DNA from: Isoetes taiwanensis
Lineage: Eukaryota; Streptophyta; Lycopodiopsida; Isoetales; Isoetaceae
Direction of reading: 5' to 3'
DNA: 64,000 nucleotides
NCBI GenBank assembly: GCA_021234155.1
Contig: JAJEKV010000051.1
Location: 8,328,105 to 8,392,104, forward strand
Below the pieces are notes generated by a model. That model was given only the letters and a program-made list of their open reading frames with translations, made no database searches and was not told where the DNA came from. The position numbers were made by a program, and so were the translations under genes. This document shows, piece after piece, positions 34,660-45,314 of this stretch (positions are counted from its first letter, which is position 1; the number at the start of each line of letters is the position of its first letter).

Positions 34660-35765
34660 GGAAGAAAGTTATCTTTGGAAAAAGTATTATGTGTGCACTG
34701 GTCTTGTAAGGAATTTAATTTCCATTCTTGGATTAGTAGATCTTGGCTATAAGGTTGTGTTTGAAAGATTGCAATGTAATGTGTTATATGAAAATAAAGT
34801 GAAGTTTATTGGCGTAAGAATTGGGAATCTATTTGGTCTTGATAACATACATTGTGAACCAACTGTTTTTGAATCTTGTAACTATGCCATCAGTTGATAT
34901 ATGGCATGGAAGGCTTGGTCATGCAAACTCCAAAGTCATTGAGTTATTATGTAAGAAAGGATTCATAGAAGCAGATCTGAATCAATCTGGAAAAACTATA
35001 TGTGTAGGATGTGCACTTGGCAAACATAATCGACTAGCCTTTAAAAGATCTAACAAAAGAGCACAAGGTTTGCTGGATTTAGTTCACACTGATTTGTGTG
35101 GACCAATGAATATAACAGGGCTATCTGGAAAGAGATATTTCATGACCTTAATTGACGACTTTAGCAGACATACTCACATATATTGCTTGAAGACAAAACA
35201 TAAGGCAATGGAAGTATTCAAACAATATGTAAATGAAGTTGAGACGTAAACCGCGCGAAAAATCAAGTGTTTGAGGTCCGGACAGGTGGAGAATTTATGT
35301 CGAGAGTTTAAACAATATTGTAAACTTAAGGGAATAAGACGACAACTTACATGTAGATATTCACCTCAACGAGAATGGAGTTGCGTAAAAGAAAGAATAG
35401 AACTCTTCTCAATGCAAAGAGAAGTATCTTTGAAATTCTCGGGGCTTCCAAATTTTCTATGGGAAGAGGCGGTTCAAGCAAATGCCATGATTCAAAATAG
35501 TCCCGCCATCCGTAAGTATACAAGGGGCAATCCACGATATGCTTTGGTCGGGGAAAACAATAGAGTACAATAAGCTAAGAATATATGGGTGCTTAGCATA
35601 CACTCATATTCTGAAGAGCTCGGGGAAGAAATTAGATGACAGAGCCATGATTACATATCTAGTTGGATATGACAAACAATCTAAGGCATTTAGGTTATAT
35701 AATCCAAGCACTAGAAAAATTGTGGTAAGTAGAGATGTAACCTTTGATGAATCTCGAGGTTTATA
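34660..35765 (+). pseudogene. Copia integrase, decayed
   Basis: IWHGRLGHANSKVIELL and CVGCALGKHNRLAF form the HHCC part. LLDLVHTDLCGPM and MTLIDDFSRHTHIY hold the first catalytic Asp. The second block is altered (RSGQVENLCREFKQYC, expected D.G.EF). Then LPNFLWEEAVQANAMIQNS and YLVGYDKQSKAFRLYNPSTR end the domain. Frame changes at about 35,250 and 35,575. Confidence 0.85.
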
Positions 35766-36239
35766 AAGTCTTGATCAAGGAGAATAAAACAGAAGGAGGT
35801 TCTTTGAAAGCATAATTAATGCGAGATAATCTTTGAAAATGATATGACTAATATCAAAATGATTGATAATGATGATGATATATTAGATGATCAGCAAAAT
35901 CGATTGGTGCAGGGGATTGAGGAGAACATTAATGAAGGAGGAGGTGATTACGAAGAAGTGCATTTGCCAAATCCGAGTTCACAAAATGAGCCATCCGAGC
36001 TGTAACTATTGTTGACTTACCTCAAAAGAAGAAAAGAGCTACTTGAAGTAGAGAAGCTGCAACAAGCAAATATAAAAATTGATCCTTTAGTCCATGGTCG
36101 AACAACTTCGAGGTAAGAGTAAAAAGAATTCGAGAATATAGAAGGTGAATTGGATAGTGTATTTGAGATTTTAGCCCACTTAGATCCGAAAATCCCAAAT
36201 ACATATGAAGATGTATTAAACTCAGTGAGAGAAAGGTAA

Positions 36240-37760
36240 ATGGATAAACGCTATGAATGAGGAGATGGATTCATTTCATAATACTAAAACATATGAGCTT
36301 GTTGATAGACCTTGTGGGAAAAATATTGTAGGTAACAAGTGGCTATTGAATAAAAAAGCGGTGTGGATGGGAAGACACCTAGATACAAAGCCGATTGGTT
36401 GCCCAAGGGTTCTCCACGAGAAAAAAAGGTCGGGACTTTGATGAAACCTTCTCTCCATTAGTGAAAATGAATAGCATTAGGATGTTATTGGCAATTGCAA
36501 ATGCTTGTGATTTAGAAGTACATCATATGGATGTAAAGATCGCATTTTTTTTGAATGCAACCTTAGAAGAAGAAATCTTTATGAAGCGGGTTCGAGGATT
36601 TGAACAGGGGAATTGACAAAGTTTGGAAGCTCAATAGAAAAGATATATGGGTTGAAACAAATCTCCTCGTGAATGGTATAAGTGTATGGATGGGTTTCTA
36701 CTACGAGCATGAATTTATTAAATTAGATAATGATGGAAATCAGATAAATTCCAAAGATGGGGAAGAATGGTGTATCATAGCATTGTATGTTGATGATAAT
36801 ATTATGGTAGCAAAAGGGACAACTTGCTTGAATATGTGCAAGGAATTGCTAAGACAAAGATTTGAAATGACTGACTTAGGTGAGTTGAAGAACTTCCTAG
36901 GAGTTGAAATGAGCGAAATAGAAGCGAAGGCATAATAATGCTTACTCAAAAGAAACAAATTCTAGACATGTTGAAGAAATTTAATATGCAAGATTGTAAA
37001 GCTTGCAAAACTCCCCGATATACACTGGTTGTAAATTGTCTGAGAGCATGTGTCCAAAAGATGAAATTGAAAGAGAGGAGATGCAAGCAGTACCATACAG
37101 ATCATTAATTGGATGCTTAGCATATGTGGCCAATTGCACAAGGCCTGATATTGCACATAGTGTTAATATCTTAAGTAGATATAATACTGATCCTGGTAGA
37201 GATCATTGGACTGCTGCAAAAAGAGTCCTAAGATATTTAAAGGGAACTATTGAAGAAGGAATTAAATACACTACAGATAATTTAATTCTTGAAGGTTTTT
37301 GTGATGCAGATTGGGGAGGGAATGTAGATACCAGAAAATCAACTTCAGGATATCTAGTCATGTTAGGAGGTGCACCCGTATCCTGGAAATGCAAAAAACA
37401 ATCTGCCATAGCCATGTCTAGTCAGAGGCGAGAATATCTTCTTTGCCACTTTTATGCTCAAAAGAGATCGTTTGGGAAAGAAGACTGATTATAGAGCTAG
37501 GGTTTGAGCAACCATTGGCTACAAAAGTTTGGTCAGACAGTACAAGTTGTATAGCATTGTCAAAAAATCCAGTTCTACATGAAAGGACTAAACATATAGA
37601 ACTAGAAATGCACTTTATTAGAGATGCTGTCAGAAAGAAATTGGTAAGTATGTTATATTTAAGAACAGAAGAGCAACTAGCAGATATACTTACAAAGTCA
37701 CTGGCAGAACGGAGGTTTAATTATCTGAAAGGCAAAATAATGCATATAAATATAACATGA
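36240..37760 (+). pseudogene. Copia reverse transcriptase and RNase H, decayed
   Basis: NEEMDSFHNTKTYELVDRP leads in. GRDFDETFSPLVKMNSIRML, HHMDVKIAFFLNATLEEEIF and YVDDNIMVAKG (catalytic YVDD near 36,786) give the RT. PYRSLIGCLAYVANCTRPDI, FCDADWGGNVDTRKSTSGYL and HIELEMHFIRDAVRKK give the connection and RNase H, with the DADW Asp kept. About six frameshifts break it. Confidence 0.9.
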
Positions 37761-37767
37761 AGGAGGA
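37759..37767 (+). other. Polypurine tract
   Basis: GAAGGAGGA stands directly before the 3' LTR; it would prime plus-strand DNA synthesis. Confidence 0.8.
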
Positions 37768-38396
37768 TGTGAAGATATGTCAGGTTATATTATATGCATT
37801 GTTTAACAATGTTGCATGATAAGATTGTGCAGGTCCATGAAGTCATATGCAATATTGATCTATGAGAAGCAGTGGCAGTAGGTCAATAAGGAAGTATGAA
37901 GTCAATACTTGAAAAAATTAGGTTGGTGGGCTGGTACTACCCGGACGTTGCTACACCCGCCAGAAAACGTCAGATACCCCCAGCCCGCAGGTTTAGGATT
38001 TTGGAAGTCAAAGTCAACGGATATTTTGGGAAACCTAAATTTATGGATTCAAGAAGACCTATCTACTCCGTATCTTTAGGCAAGTCGGTAGATTTTCCAG
38101 TATAAGGGGACGCACAATCTACAGAGGAATGTGTGGACAATCAGGCGGATTAAGATCTAGGAATGCCGGAATATGGCCATACTAGCTTGGTTGATTGATC
38201 ATAACTTGATTTAGATTTTGTGTGAAGTTCATAGTGCACAAAGGAATTAGTGACCACAACTTGGCTTCCTTGGTGCTAGATTCTATTGTACTTAAAGACT
38301 AAGACATATTTTATTGTCTAGAATGGAGAGTTAAACTTTACATGTGTTTGTCTCATCCTTGCTATTGGAATTATCTAAGGGTTCATTAATCTAACA
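37768..38396 (+). repeat. 3' LTR of Copia element
   Basis: 629 bases, followed by the AAAGC target duplication (38,397-38,401). Confidence 0.95.
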
Positions 38397-38401
38397 AAAG
38401 C

Positions 38402-39305
38402 GAAATTTCAGGTGAATTCCTCTGCAAAGAATTCAAAGGTTACTGCTTCACCAGCAATTATATCTCAGAGTATCTCAGCCCCAAGTGAACCAAGCATACC
38501 TAATGGTCATAAAGAATCTATTTTGACTAAGCCTATAAGTCAAAATACTGAAGTCTTGACTCAAGATTCTTCTCAACATCAGGTCAACCAGCAAATCAAC
38601 TGTCAAAATTCGTTTCAGGTACTATCTGACCTAAATAATAATCTGGATTTTGAGTTAGATAAGAGCAAAGCATGCTCCCCCATTCATAATGTCCTACCTT
38701 CCCCACCAATAACTTCTCTTCTTCATAACATTTCTCATCCCATCCCTATAAATAAGACCTCTCTCCCATCTCTCATTGACCTAGACTCTCCAATGGTGGA
38801 AGATTCTATCAGTCCTCCAAGAATATCCAGCAAGATTGCAGATCAGCTGGCTTCTCTTTAATTTCAAATGTTCCATGAGGAATTTGTCCAGGCTGGTTCT
38901 CAAGTTAAAGAGGCAAGTGAGAAAGATTCTTTGGATGTTGTTCCTGAGACTCCAGAAGACAAAATTGAAGAGCAAAAGGAGCTTCAAGAAAATCCTGTCA
39001 TAAGGCAAGTACCAGATTCTGTTCCATTAAGTACTCTTAATAATAATACTATGTTTCATTTTTATCCTGGTAGTTGCTCTGATTTTAGTGATAGTGAGGA
39101 CTGTGGTTCTGATAAAGAAAATTGGGGAAAAGAAGAATATCTTATGGAAAGTAATACCCAGTTCACTACTTCAGAAAATAAACAGCCATCCAAGAAATCT
39201 GCTAAAAAGAAAGGGAATAATTTGGGAAAGATCTTATCTGCCATGAATAAAAGCCCTGTTCAAAATACTAGGAGTAAGAAGAAAACTAAAAAATTCAGTA
39301 TCTAA
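38402..39305 (+). pseudogene. LINE copy 1 ORF1, 3' part
   Basis: Continues the ORF1 frame after the Copia insertion (KFQVNSSAKNSKVTASP). It is Ser/Pro/Gln-rich to a stop at 38,861, then continues in the next open segment with an acidic patch (FSDSEDCGSDKENW) and a basic end (KKSAKKKGNNLGKI, TRSKKKTKKFSI). Either one stop interrupts a long ORF1 tail or the tail is a separate small ORF. The stop at 39,305 lies 33 bases before ORF2. Confidence 0.7.
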
Positions 39306-39337
39306 CCCTTCTTCTTCATTCCTTTTCTTCTTCTCCC

Positions 39338-40500
39338 ATGAAGATCCTTTCTTGGAATCTTAGAGGCATCAAAGGTCCTCTTAAAAGAAGGCGTGCTATT
39401 GCCCAGATTAGGCTTTATAATGCTGATGTTATTCTCCTTCAAGAGATTAAGCTACCTTACTTTGAATGTAGTAATTTGGGAGACTGGATTTATCCCAATT
39501 CCTCTTCCATTTGGATTGAGTCTAGTAGTGCAAGTGGAGGTCTTGCAATAATTTGGAAGAGAGATCTCAACCATATTTCTCTCCATAATGGTCCTTCTAA
39601 GGCTTGGCAGGCTGTTATTCTTTCCTGCCCCAACTCTACCTTTGGCATTATCAATATTTATGCTCCAACTACTCCCAAGGATAGGGAACCAATCTGGACT
39701 GAGATTAACTGTTGGCTGAGTTCTCAAAATATTGACAACTGGATCATTGCAGGTGACTTTAATAATACTCCTTCTTGGGATCTAAAGTTAGGGAACAAGA
39801 TTAATATGACCAGAGCTGAGAAAGATAATTGGGATTCTCTTATAGCAGATAATGGTTTGATTTATATCCCCTCTTCTTCTGCTACCTATACTTGGTCGAA
39901 TAAGCAAAAAGACAAAGATAGGGTATATTGCACTTTGGACAGATTCTATGTTTCTAATCCCTCCTCAGCCTTTTGGGACAACAGCTATGTCACTAGTGAT
40001 GAAGGCACTTCAATCTCTGATCATCAGCCTCAGTTTCTTCATACTCCTCATATCACTAGAATTCAAAGGCAGGGAAGTACTCCTTATAAGTTTAACTCTT
40101 CTCTCCTTGATAATGAAGATTTCTGTTCTCAATTCACCATGTTCTATGAGGATCTTTCTACCAATATGAATAACTTGGCTCATGAGAATAGGTTTCAGCA
40201 CCAAAGAAGTCATTTCTACTCTAAAATCAAAGCGATTAAAGCTTGGATTAAAAGCTGGTCTAAATCTAGAAATCTCCAATGTAACAGGGAAAAAACTCAT
40301 CTTATGATGATCATGAAAGACATCAGATCCTTACTTCAAGAAGATCCTTCTAATCTAAATCTACATATAGGGGAAGAAATTCTGGAGAGAAAAATCAAAA
40401 GTATTGAAGAAATGGAAGCAAAGGGATCTGCTATCAGGTGTAAAATAAAATACACTAATGACATGGACTCTGGCAGTTCCAAATTCTTCTTTCTTTACTT
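39338..40500 (+). CDS. LINE copy 1 ORF2 endonuclease, truncated
   Basis: AP-like endonuclease domain of L1 ORF2: MKILSWNLRGIKGP, VILLQEIKL (catalytic Glu), GIINIYAPTTPKDRE, WIIAGDFNNTPSWD (catalytic Asp/Asn), CTLDRFYVS and SDEGTSISDHQPQ with the final SDH pair. All expected metal-binding and catalytic residues are visible, so this domain may have been active before truncation. The frame ends at 40,540, with the last codons from the next LINE's 5' end. The reverse transcriptase is missing. It nicks target DNA for target-primed reverse transcription. Confidence 0.9.
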
Positions 40501-40681
40501 GGGAAATGGACACGTCACTTTTCAGCGCCAATTTTCTTGAATTATTTGTCTCATATGATTCAAACATTTTCTTGATCTTGCCTACCCGAGAAATTTCCTT
40601 TTGATCCGAATTTGATCTAATCATCTTGCTGGCCCTGTAGAGGCCCAGCAACCATCCTCTTCATCACCTGATTTCCTTTGT

Positions 40682-40975
40682 ATGGATACCAAATTCTTTA
40701 CAATCTTGAAGCAGGAAGACAGAATTTCGTGTGGTTTCCTCTCTGGAGCTCATTCCACTCTTTGGGAATCGCTAGTTCTCCATCAAAACTTTCTTGATTC
40801 CCTTTTTGTTCCAGAATACACTACTACAACACACACAGAAGAATTAGAGTCTGAGATCATAGAATCTTGGGTACTAGAATTCACAGGTAAAAGAAATATC
40901 TCAGCAACAGCAATCTTTCAGGTTTATTGTGAATGGACAGACAAAAAAATTCAAGTAAAGATTTACTCAGACTGA
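40682..40975 (+). CDS. LINE small ORF upstream of ORF1 (copy 2)
   Basis: 97 codons, MDTKFFTILKQEDRISCGFL to VYCEWTDKKIQVKIYSD. Clear homologue of the ORF at 30,760 with conserved SCGFL, LVLHQNFL, WVLEFTG and CEWTD positions. Both are preceded by a non-conserved leader of about 170-280 bases. Function unknown; possible role in translation or RNP assembly is only a guess. Confidence 0.7.
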   Translation: MDTKFFTILKQEDRISCGFLSGAHSTLWESLVLHQNFLDSLFVPEYTTTTHTEELESEIIESWVLEFTGKRNISATAIFQVYCEWTDKKIQVKIYSD

Positions 40976-41129
40976 TGCAATCAAAGGATGCTCTCAAGGT
41001 ATTTTGGCAGATTTATGGTTATCCTTTCCTTCTTAGTTATTAGATAGATTATTCTCCTGCTCTGTTCTTCTCTACCTTTCCTACTTTCAGCCTCTCGTTT
41101 TTGAATTTTTTCTTTCCTTTCGATCATTA

Positions 41130-42385
41130 ATGGCGGTATTTTCCAAAAAAAAAAATAATACATCCTCCATTGACTCATCTGCCCTAAACCCTTTTTCCCT
41201 CTCTTTCATTCACAACTTCATGCTCCTCCCTTCAGCTGCCAGAGACGATCTTCTTGCCCAGTTAAGTATTCTCCACCGTGATCCTTCAAAATTCATTAAA
41301 TTTGGAGACTTCTCTAACTCTGGTCCTGAGATAACAGAAATGCATCACTACAGTCATTTCGCTCCAAATTGGGATACTCTAGCTCTGGACCAAAGAGGAT
41401 CCCAAACATTGCCAATTCTGGATGCCAATGGTGTGCCAGTCCCCCTGTTTCCAAGGCCGAGAACCCAATTATCTCTGATGAGCAACTGGCTTCTGAATTC
41501 GAGTACCAACAATCTAGGGCACCTACCAATATCCAGCTCTTCAGAGGTATTCAGCTTAACTCACCTGTGGTTGCCTCTAAGATTGAATCTTTGTCTAAAA
41601 TTGCTGTTATAGTCAAAGTAGACTCGACTGGCTTAAAAATTGAAAAACTTTGGGATCATCTTCTCAGAGTTCACAAAGGCATTGTAATTAACTCGATCTA
41701 CTGGCTACAATATCCCTACATTCTGGTTGAATGTGGCTGCACAAGGACCTCAAACTTCTTGCTCAAGCTTGGCTTTTCCACTATTGAAACTTTTCATTTA
41801 TCTTTTCTTAAATGGAATGCCAGATTACCTCTCAATGAATTCAACAAATTTCATGTTGCCTCAGTTACCATGAGTGAGCTCAGCCCTATTTACTGGAATG
41901 AAGATTGTTTTTCCACAATCTTCAACACAATTGGAACCTACTTGACTACTGAGTACTACCCTTACAAACCTCCCAAGTGCTTTGTCCAGCTTGACACCAC
42001 CAAGAACATCCCCTCTGAACTACCCTTCCTGGACTACTTTGGGAATAAATCTATCTTGCAGCTCAGATGGGCAGGTCTACCAAACTTTTGCCAAAATTGT
42101 AACCTGAGACATCCTAATGGCAGTGAATGTCCTTATCAAAATGGTAACAGGGATCCAAATGCACCAAAAAAAGCAGATGGAGTGACTTCCATGCCTATCA
42201 ATCATGGAATTGCAGTCATTTCATACAGTGACAACTCAAGCATCTGTCATAAGGACCTGGAAACTATGGGTTCTTATGACAATTCCAAACCTCAATATGA
42301 GTGGAAAAAAATCAATGGCAGTACAAGAAGGATCCAAAAGCAGAGGGAAGCAAGAAAACAACTACAACAAAATTCTGCTAGCTCC
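41130..42385 (+). pseudogene. LINE copy 2 ORF1, frameshifted and cut
   Basis: Starts MAVFSKKKNN at 41,130, with FSLSFIHNFMLLPSAARDDL matching the N-terminal helices of copy 1. A frameshift near 41,440-41,500 moves it to the frame with VIVKVDSTGLKIEKLWDHLL, YWLQYPYILVECG, HLSFLKWNARLP, GTYLTTEYYPYKPPKCFVQL and the knuckle CQNCNLRHPNGSEC (CX2CX3HX5C). The basic RIQKQREARKQLQQ marks the start of the tail; after about 42,385 the frame runs into unrelated sequence. Confidence 0.85.
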
Positions 42386-42393
42386 TCCAGGTC

Positions 42394-43164
42394 TCATCTC
42401 ACCAACAACAGGTCTGTTTGCCGGAGCTGGTGCAGCAGCTCGTCGAGTCGATACTCCCTTTCCCTGCACTCTGGGAGGTTTTGGATGTCGCTTAGGAGCA
42501 GGTACTCTTCGCCCTCGCCGATGATGGGGGCTAGGCTTGTGATGCCTAGCCCAATGGGTGGCGCGATCCTGAGAGTTTGCCGGCTTCTTTCGAATTCCTG
42601 CAACTCCTGCTCTGCTAGCCGCTGCTCTTCCGTTGGGTCGAGCTCGACGTAGTCTTCTTATTCCTCTGATTCTTCGTCTTCTTCTCTTCCTTCTTGCTCC
42701 TGTTGGTACTGTAAAAGGAGCTGCTCTGCTGCTGCTATGGCTAATGGGTCCACATCCATGGGAGGGATAGAGGTTTCTCCCATGGGATTTTCGGCACGGT
42801 GGGTGAGAAAAATGGCTAAGGCAGCGTTGAAGGAAAAGTACTTGGTCCTATTGACAGTCAGGACCATTGGCTCGGGCATGCGCTGGGCTTTGTTTGTAAG
42901 GTACTTGGCAATGTTTGGAACATCGCCTAAGGCTGCTTGAAGGGATTGCCTGGGAACAAAGTAACCTATGCAAGGTGGGAGCTGCACTAAAGACGGCCCT
43001 ACCCTAGCTTGGAACTCGGACAGGACTCGGCTATATGCTGGGGTTGCGTGCAAGGTTGCTTGGACATCTATTTCTTTCCTAAAGACTCGGAAGATGTCAT
43101 TGACATCAGCCTCGGCAGCATGGGCACTGGCGCTGTACCATTGCCTGAAGTCAGCAGTGGCCAT
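42394..43164 (-). CDS. Companion ORF to the H3-like gene, one stop
   Basis: From ATG 43,164 a 168-codon frame (MATADFRQWYSASAHAAEAD, VNDIFRVFRKEIDVQATL, VQLPPCIGYFVPRQSLQAAL, NAALAIFLTHRAE) ends in an acidic run (EGREEDEESEE) at a TAG (42,658). It then continues in the same frame with EDYVELDPTEEQRLAEQELQ to the break at about 42,394. LDPTEEQRLA matches LDPSEEQDLA in the H3-like protein, and both genes share promoter parts, so they are related units. No known domain recognised. VNDIF also occurs at the start of histone H2B helix 2, but the rest does not follow H2B. Confidence 0.5.
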
Positions 43165-43276
43165 TGATCTAGCGAAGAAGAGACTAGCAAACGGATGCAG
43201 AAGCGCCTCAGGGAGTTGGAAGATCGCCTAAACAGTCAAGAGCAAACTTGTAGGGTGCTAGGTGAGAAATGGGGAC

Positions 43277-43286
43277 CTATTTATAG
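43277..43286 (-). promoter_or_regulatory. TATA box of the companion gene
   Basis: Minus strand CTATAAATAG, 113 bases before the ATG at 43,164. Matches the plant consensus TATAAATA. Confidence 0.7.
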
Positions 43287-43477
43287 AGAAGGGAAAAACC
43301 CTAATTTTTGGGTGACTTGAAAAACTCTTGGGATTGGGCAATTCTAGTCTATATTGAGGTCCAAATGGGAATTGGAAGACTAATTTGAGGGTTTGAGCAT
43401 GACTGGATTACCTAAGGAACCTATTGCAACAAGCTAGAGATCAATTGGATATGCTATGGTGGCAAAAATGTTGGGAG

Positions 43478-43544
43478 GTCTCACACGTTGTGCCTCGTTC
43501 AAAAACTGGAGTTTAGTTTCTTGACCAGGCGCGACGTGTGAGAC
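43478..43544. repeat. 67-bp inverted repeat, copy a
   Basis: Arms GTCTCACACGTTGTGCCT and AGGCGCGACGTGTGAGAC around a loop with AAAAACTGGAGTTTAGTTTC. First of four equal-length copies; lies about 190 bases upstream of the TATA box. Confidence 0.9.
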
Positions 43545-43677
43545 ATCGGCCCCATTTTGATCAAAACATGTCCAATTTAGGTAAACTAAGGGTGTAAAGA
43601 TGACAGACTCATCAAATTAGGCAGAATTGACCCCTTACTTGGTCAATTTGGAGTTGTTTTGGCCAATTTTGGGCAAG

Positions 43678-43744
43678 GTCTCACACGTTGCGCCTCATGT
43701 AAAAACTGGAGTTTAGTTTCTTGACCAGGCGCGACGTGTGAGAC
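43678..43744. repeat. 67-bp inverted repeat, copy b
   Basis: Same length and arms as copy a, 200 bases further upstream of the companion gene. Confidence 0.9.
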
Positions 43745-43868
43745 ATCTATGTCCTATTTTACTAAAACAAAAGCTATTACATGCTAATTCAACCTATTTA
43801 AGCAAGATTACACATAATCTATTCAAAATTCTTTTGTATTAACAAAATTTTCATTATTTACAAAATTT

Positions 43869-45213
43869 CTAATGGGGTTCTCCCTTGATTATAATGGCCA
43901 AGTGCATGTCCTTCCTCATCAGAGTTACTCGCGTGGGCATGCACCTGCGTGTATAGAGTCTTCAAAATCTTTGCACTATCTTACGTTCACTGTTTCTGAA
44001 GTGCGACAACATCTCGTCTGTTACCCTCATGCTGGTGTTGAAGTCCTGCATCACTTCTCTGACTAGACGGGCAAAGGGGGCGCGGGGGATTAAGAAGCCG
44101 TAGCTGCGTTGGAAGTGCTCCCTTAGTGCTTTTCTCTCGGTCTCCTTCCTGCTGGCTTTCTTCTTGGCTGGCTTCTTAGGGGGCTTTGGCTTCTGTTGGC
44201 GGCCTTAAGGTCTGCTGCTTTGTTGGATGTCCACCCTCGATGGTCCTGGCCCTGTTCTCCTGGTAGTAGGAGTTGTAAGCCTCCCACTTCTTCATGTAAG
44301 CCTCGTGTTCCCTCATCTTTCTCTCGTAGATCTTGACGGGGTCCGTGACATAGGATTCTCGGGCAGGCCATGTCTGTTTCTTCCTGTCCCAAGTCGGATA
44401 TTTAGGGGGTTTCTGCACTGGATCCGACTGCTCCAGGTCGGGGTGCTCCTAGTCGGGTATTGGCTGCTCATCACCTGGGGGTTTAGAAGAGCTTCCACCT
44501 TCGGTGTTGGGGTTGAAGTCTTCGTCTTCAGAGTCGTCAGAGGAGGGCGGGGGCTGGTCAGCTAACCGTTCGGTGATGACGACCTTGGGGTTGGGTTTCT
44601 TTGTTCGCGGAACTTCCTTGAGTTTCCTTGGGCCCACCACAAACTTCCCATTCTTCTTCTTCAGTTCTTCTGCCGCTTTCTCCTCCTCCTCCTCCCTCTT
44701 CCTCTTCTTTTCTTCCCTCTTCCTTTCTCGGCGGCGTTCTTTTGCTTCGTGCTTTTTGATCCACGCCGCGAGGTCTTGTTCTTCGCTTGGATCGAGTGTT
44801 GGCTCCCTTTGCTCCTCTCGCTCCTCAGCCTCTTTCTCTCGAACCCAAGCTTCAAGTTGCTCTTCGATGGTTGGCTCGGGAGTCGGCTGCCTCTGCTCCT
44901 CACGTTCCTCGGCTACCCGATCTTGTTCCTGCTTCTTCTTCCTTTCCTCCTCCTCCACTTCTTGGAGAATATTCTGCATGACGTCCGGCTGCTCTTCGCC
45001 TAGGACCTCTGTTCCCGCATCTGAGTGTGCATCCTCCTCGACCTGCTGGGATCCTTCGCTTTGGTGTTCGTCCGAAGCTGCTCCCTCACTTGATGAAGAC
45101 TGGTCATGCCTGAGAAGGCGCTCCTGAAGCATTCTCTGTATCAGGGCAGGATCATGGGCACTGGGGGATTCGCCTGGGCGGGCCTTCCTGGCAGTTTGTT
45201 TTGTTCTTGCCAT
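43869..45213 (-). pseudogene. Histone H3/CENH3-like protein with giant insertion
   Basis: The start at 45,213 reads MARTKQTARKARPGESPSAH; residues 1-10 equal those of histone H3, keeping K4 and K9 but replacing S10 by Ala. About 300 charged residues follow with two repeats (EEREEQRQPTPEPTIEEQLE and EEREEQREPTLDPSEEQDLA), a Glu/Lys/Arg coiled coil and an acidic SSDDSEDEDF. The end (44,130-43,869) is an H3 fold: KALREHFQRSYGFLIPRAPF, then RLVREVMQDF (H3: RLVREIAQDF), FED, and RVTLMRKDMHLA (H3: RVTIMPKDIQLA). LIPxAPF and RVTLMRKD resemble centromeric H3. Lesions: TAG at 44,449-44,451, a frameshift near 44,190, TGA at 43,962-43,964 caused by an indel pair. A normal H3 is about 135 residues; this would be about 445. 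Own TATA box; lies just inside an LTR element. Sequencing errors could explain some lesions. Confidence 0.85.
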
Positions 45214-45314
45214 GTTCGACGGCTCGTCAATCCGATGTCGGGCGCCAAAGATCGCCTTAGGGAGCTGGAGCAGGTTTCTAAGGCGGGAACGTACAAATGA
45301 GGGGGGGTCTACAT

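Larger units (their letters stand above)
32760..38396 (+). mobile_element. Copia retrotransposon with two LTRs and TSD AAAGC
   Basis: 5' LTR 32,760-33,387 and 3' LTR 37,768-38,396, both starting TGTGAAGATATG and ending AATCTAACA. AAAGC stands directly before the first and after the second. Primer site, gag start, integrase, RT, RNase H and purine tract are in the Copia order. LTRs differ at roughly 1% by eye, so insertion was recent, yet the coding part is full of frameshifts. It was probably copied in trans by a relative. Confidence 0.95.
30480..40500 (+). mobile_element. L1-type LINE copy 1, split by Copia
   Basis: In order: 5' UTR with GGACGTGCGCC start region, a small ORF (30,760), ORF1 (31,246 on), a Copia insertion in ORF1, the rest of ORF1, and ORF2 with its endonuclease. 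It ends at about 40,500 where a second LINE 5' end begins, so RT and 3' end are missing. The ORFs are unusually open for this window, pointing to a young copy. Confidence 0.85.
40501..42385 (+). mobile_element. L1-type LINE copy 2, truncated
   Basis: Its start, GGACACGTCACTTTTCAGCG, resembles the 5' region of copy 1. It has the same small ORF and ORF1. It is cut at about 42,380 by the minus-strand LTR element. Position inside ORF2 of copy 1 suggests insertion or a tandem arrangement. Confidence 0.75.

Noticed and set aside
42658-43164. Companion protein as a histone H2B
   Set aside because: Only VNDIF matches helix 2; the following residues and helix 3 do not align.
44504-45127. 207-codon plus-strand Ser-rich ORF
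   Set aside because: It is the antisense shadow of the H3-like gene; Ser/Phe runs mirror Glu/Lys codons.
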